A stretch of 64,000 nucleotides of DNA from Trichostrongylus colubriformis (Eukaryota; Nematoda; Chromadorea; Rhabditida; Trichostrongylidae). Position numbers and translations under genes: made by a program. The notes below the pieces were generated by a model. It ran no database searches. It was not told the origin of the DNA and saw nothing but the letters and a program-made list of their open reading frames with translations. Positions 62,560-64,000 of the stretch are shown here, in pieces (position 1 is the first letter of the stretch; each line of letters opens with the position of its first letter). The stretch lies in assembly GCA_963978905.1 (NCBI GenBank), contig OZ022261.1, positions 2,543,992 through 2,607,991 on the forward strand, in the 5' to 3' direction.

Positions 62560-62930
62560 GACATGTTGTCTGAACGCAAACATTCCACTTCAGAAGAGGT
62601 GATGGGTGGCGAAGCTCGCAATGAAAAAGCGCGGCTTGGGGCCTCATCACGATCTCGCAGCACCGCGCGTCGCGCTGCTACATATCCGCCAGGAAGATTG
62701 CCTAAGCCGGGACAACGTTCTTGGCCGGCTGTCTTAACCCCTCACACATCTGCATCCACCTCACCGGCTAGTGATGCAGAGGGGCGGGAAGGTACCGAGT
62801 GAGGAAGAGGGTCCTTTTATTTCGTTCTTTCTCCATTGTTAAACTGCTGAGCACCCCTCCTCTACTTCCTGCAATTATCCACAATCTGCCAAATTTACCC
62901 TTTCCGGTGCCGGGTTTTTAAAGGAACCGG
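62560..62930 (+). repeat. Dispersed repeat family E, uninterrupted copy
   Basis: It runs from ATTCCACTTCAGAAGAGG to the CCCTTTCCGGTGCC end and provides the empty-site reference for the mariner insertion at 42231. Confidence 0.7.
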
Positions 62931-62939
62931 AAGGGGGTC

Positions 62940-64000
62940 CGAAACAAGAGAAACATACAAAGAAATGAGCATTTCGTAACGAACGCAGAAGGTTAGAAGC
63001 GATAATTGGTGAAAAAACCCGAACTCAAAAGTGCATCGCAGCGGTGTGTATTCGCGCCTCATTCGCATCATCGCACTGGCGTTCCGAGTTGTCCGCTGTA
63101 GGAGACGGCCGCGGGCCAACGTTGGTTGTAGCACGTAACTCCGAGCGCAGTGGAGTGGCCATTCCCAACTACATTAACATTCATGTAAGTACATCTAGAA
63201 ACAATATAAGAAAGAACAAAGGAGAAGGTAAAAGGAATGAACAACTTTGTAATGGAAACATCTTCTCTTGGCACCATGCCAAGGCGTCAAATTGGCGAGT
63301 TTGTGCAATGGCGGTCACTTGAACTCGCCCACACTACGTCTGTTCTACCGTAAGCCAAAATTACTCCCTTAAGGTGTCTTTAAGGTTAGGAAGGATAGCT
63401 TAACGGAGACAACCCCCTTTCAAGGGACATTAGTAATTGAAAGTACGCTATGTAGAGCAAGCGGTCCTTGCTGAATGTCGTACGTCGCCTTCTACATCGA
63501 TTTTTTATTCTCTAACCCCGATCCCCAGCCTCAGAACCTTGTGGGCTAACTACTGCAAATAATGAAGGTCACACAGAAGGTGAAGCTCCCTAAAGGGATG
63601 AAGTGATGGTCAGGTGCCCGCTTTTTCTGCTGATCTCCGAATTGCTCGTGGGAAGCTGAGAAATTCTCGATTGAACAATGCTATTACATGTCAAGCGCAC
63701 GCGTCCATAGTGTGTGAGCCAGCTGAGCAGCCAGCCAAACAGAAGATATTGCCGTGGGGTTCGAACTACATTGAGGTGACGTTTCTAGGCAGGTCGATTT
63801 AGACTTAATTTCGGAAACGTGGAGTGGCCAGAAGGGGTTCATGATAGAAAATGAAGTAGCAGATTTTTGCTAGAAAATTTTCTGGCATAATCAGGAAGAG
63901 CAGGATGTGCCTTTGCTGCAACATGCACCTACAATCCTACTATATGTAATCGACTTTCATATCTCGCGTCGCAGCAAAGATGGGATCCTGGATTTCAGAT
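62940..64000. other. No supportable gene at the right edge
   Basis: Contains a block (63080-63365) inverse to 45060-45245 (ACATCTAGAAACAATATAAG; CACACTACGTCTGTTCTACC), so it is another dispersed repeat. The last 600 bp show nothing I recognise. Confidence 0.45.

Overview
The window is animal nuclear DNA, most probably from a clade V parasitic nematode (strongylid or hookworm type). The evidence is short GT-AG introns with TTTCAG-type acceptors mixed with very long introns, an alpha-tubulin gene with the nematode-style intron after the initiator ATG, a TWiK-type two-pore potassium channel, a start codon 4 bp after a splice-acceptor-like TTTCAG (suggesting SL trans-splicing), and a very dense load of small inverted-repeat transposons. 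No bacterial operon, phage or CRISPR feature is present.

Three protein-coding genes can be rebuilt exon by exon with consistent reading phase. (1) On +, 6530-11172, six exons encode a 313-residue secreted-type single-pass membrane protein of unknown family. (2) On -, 25513-19722, ten exons encode a complete 450-residue alpha-tubulin with lysine 40 and a C-terminal EEY. (3) On -, 60550-37316, thirteen exons encode a K2P (TWiK) potassium channel of about 560 residues spread over 23 kb. Its first pore has an unusual GYD filter. Its second-pore exon carries one extra base exactly in the filter, which is either a sequence error or an inactivating frameshift. I see no functional link between the three genes.

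The rest is mobile or repetitive DNA. At least two PIF/Harbinger-like MITE families (3-bp TWA duplications) and one TA-inserting family occur in introns and between genes. There are two dead mariners (42231-43125 and 48070-48934), a decayed Tc1-like element with doubled inner and outer repeats (38206-39783), and a broken BEL/Pao-type integrase plus env-like fragment antisense inside the channel gene (51985-53950), followed by a gag-like fragment. Two elements have 9-bp target duplications (15204-15437 and 32842-33620).

Region by region: 1-6529 holds MITEs and unassigned DNA; 6530-11172 is the orphan membrane gene; 11200-19700 holds retroelement debris, an AT satellite, a TATAA microsatellite and several inverted-repeat elements; 19722-25513 is the tubulin gene; 27300-36960 is a composite repeat block with RTE-like tails, a 347-bp satellite, a 117-bp satellite and a long foldback split by a 200-N assembly gap; 37316-60550 is the channel gene; 60551-64000 holds dispersed repeats only.
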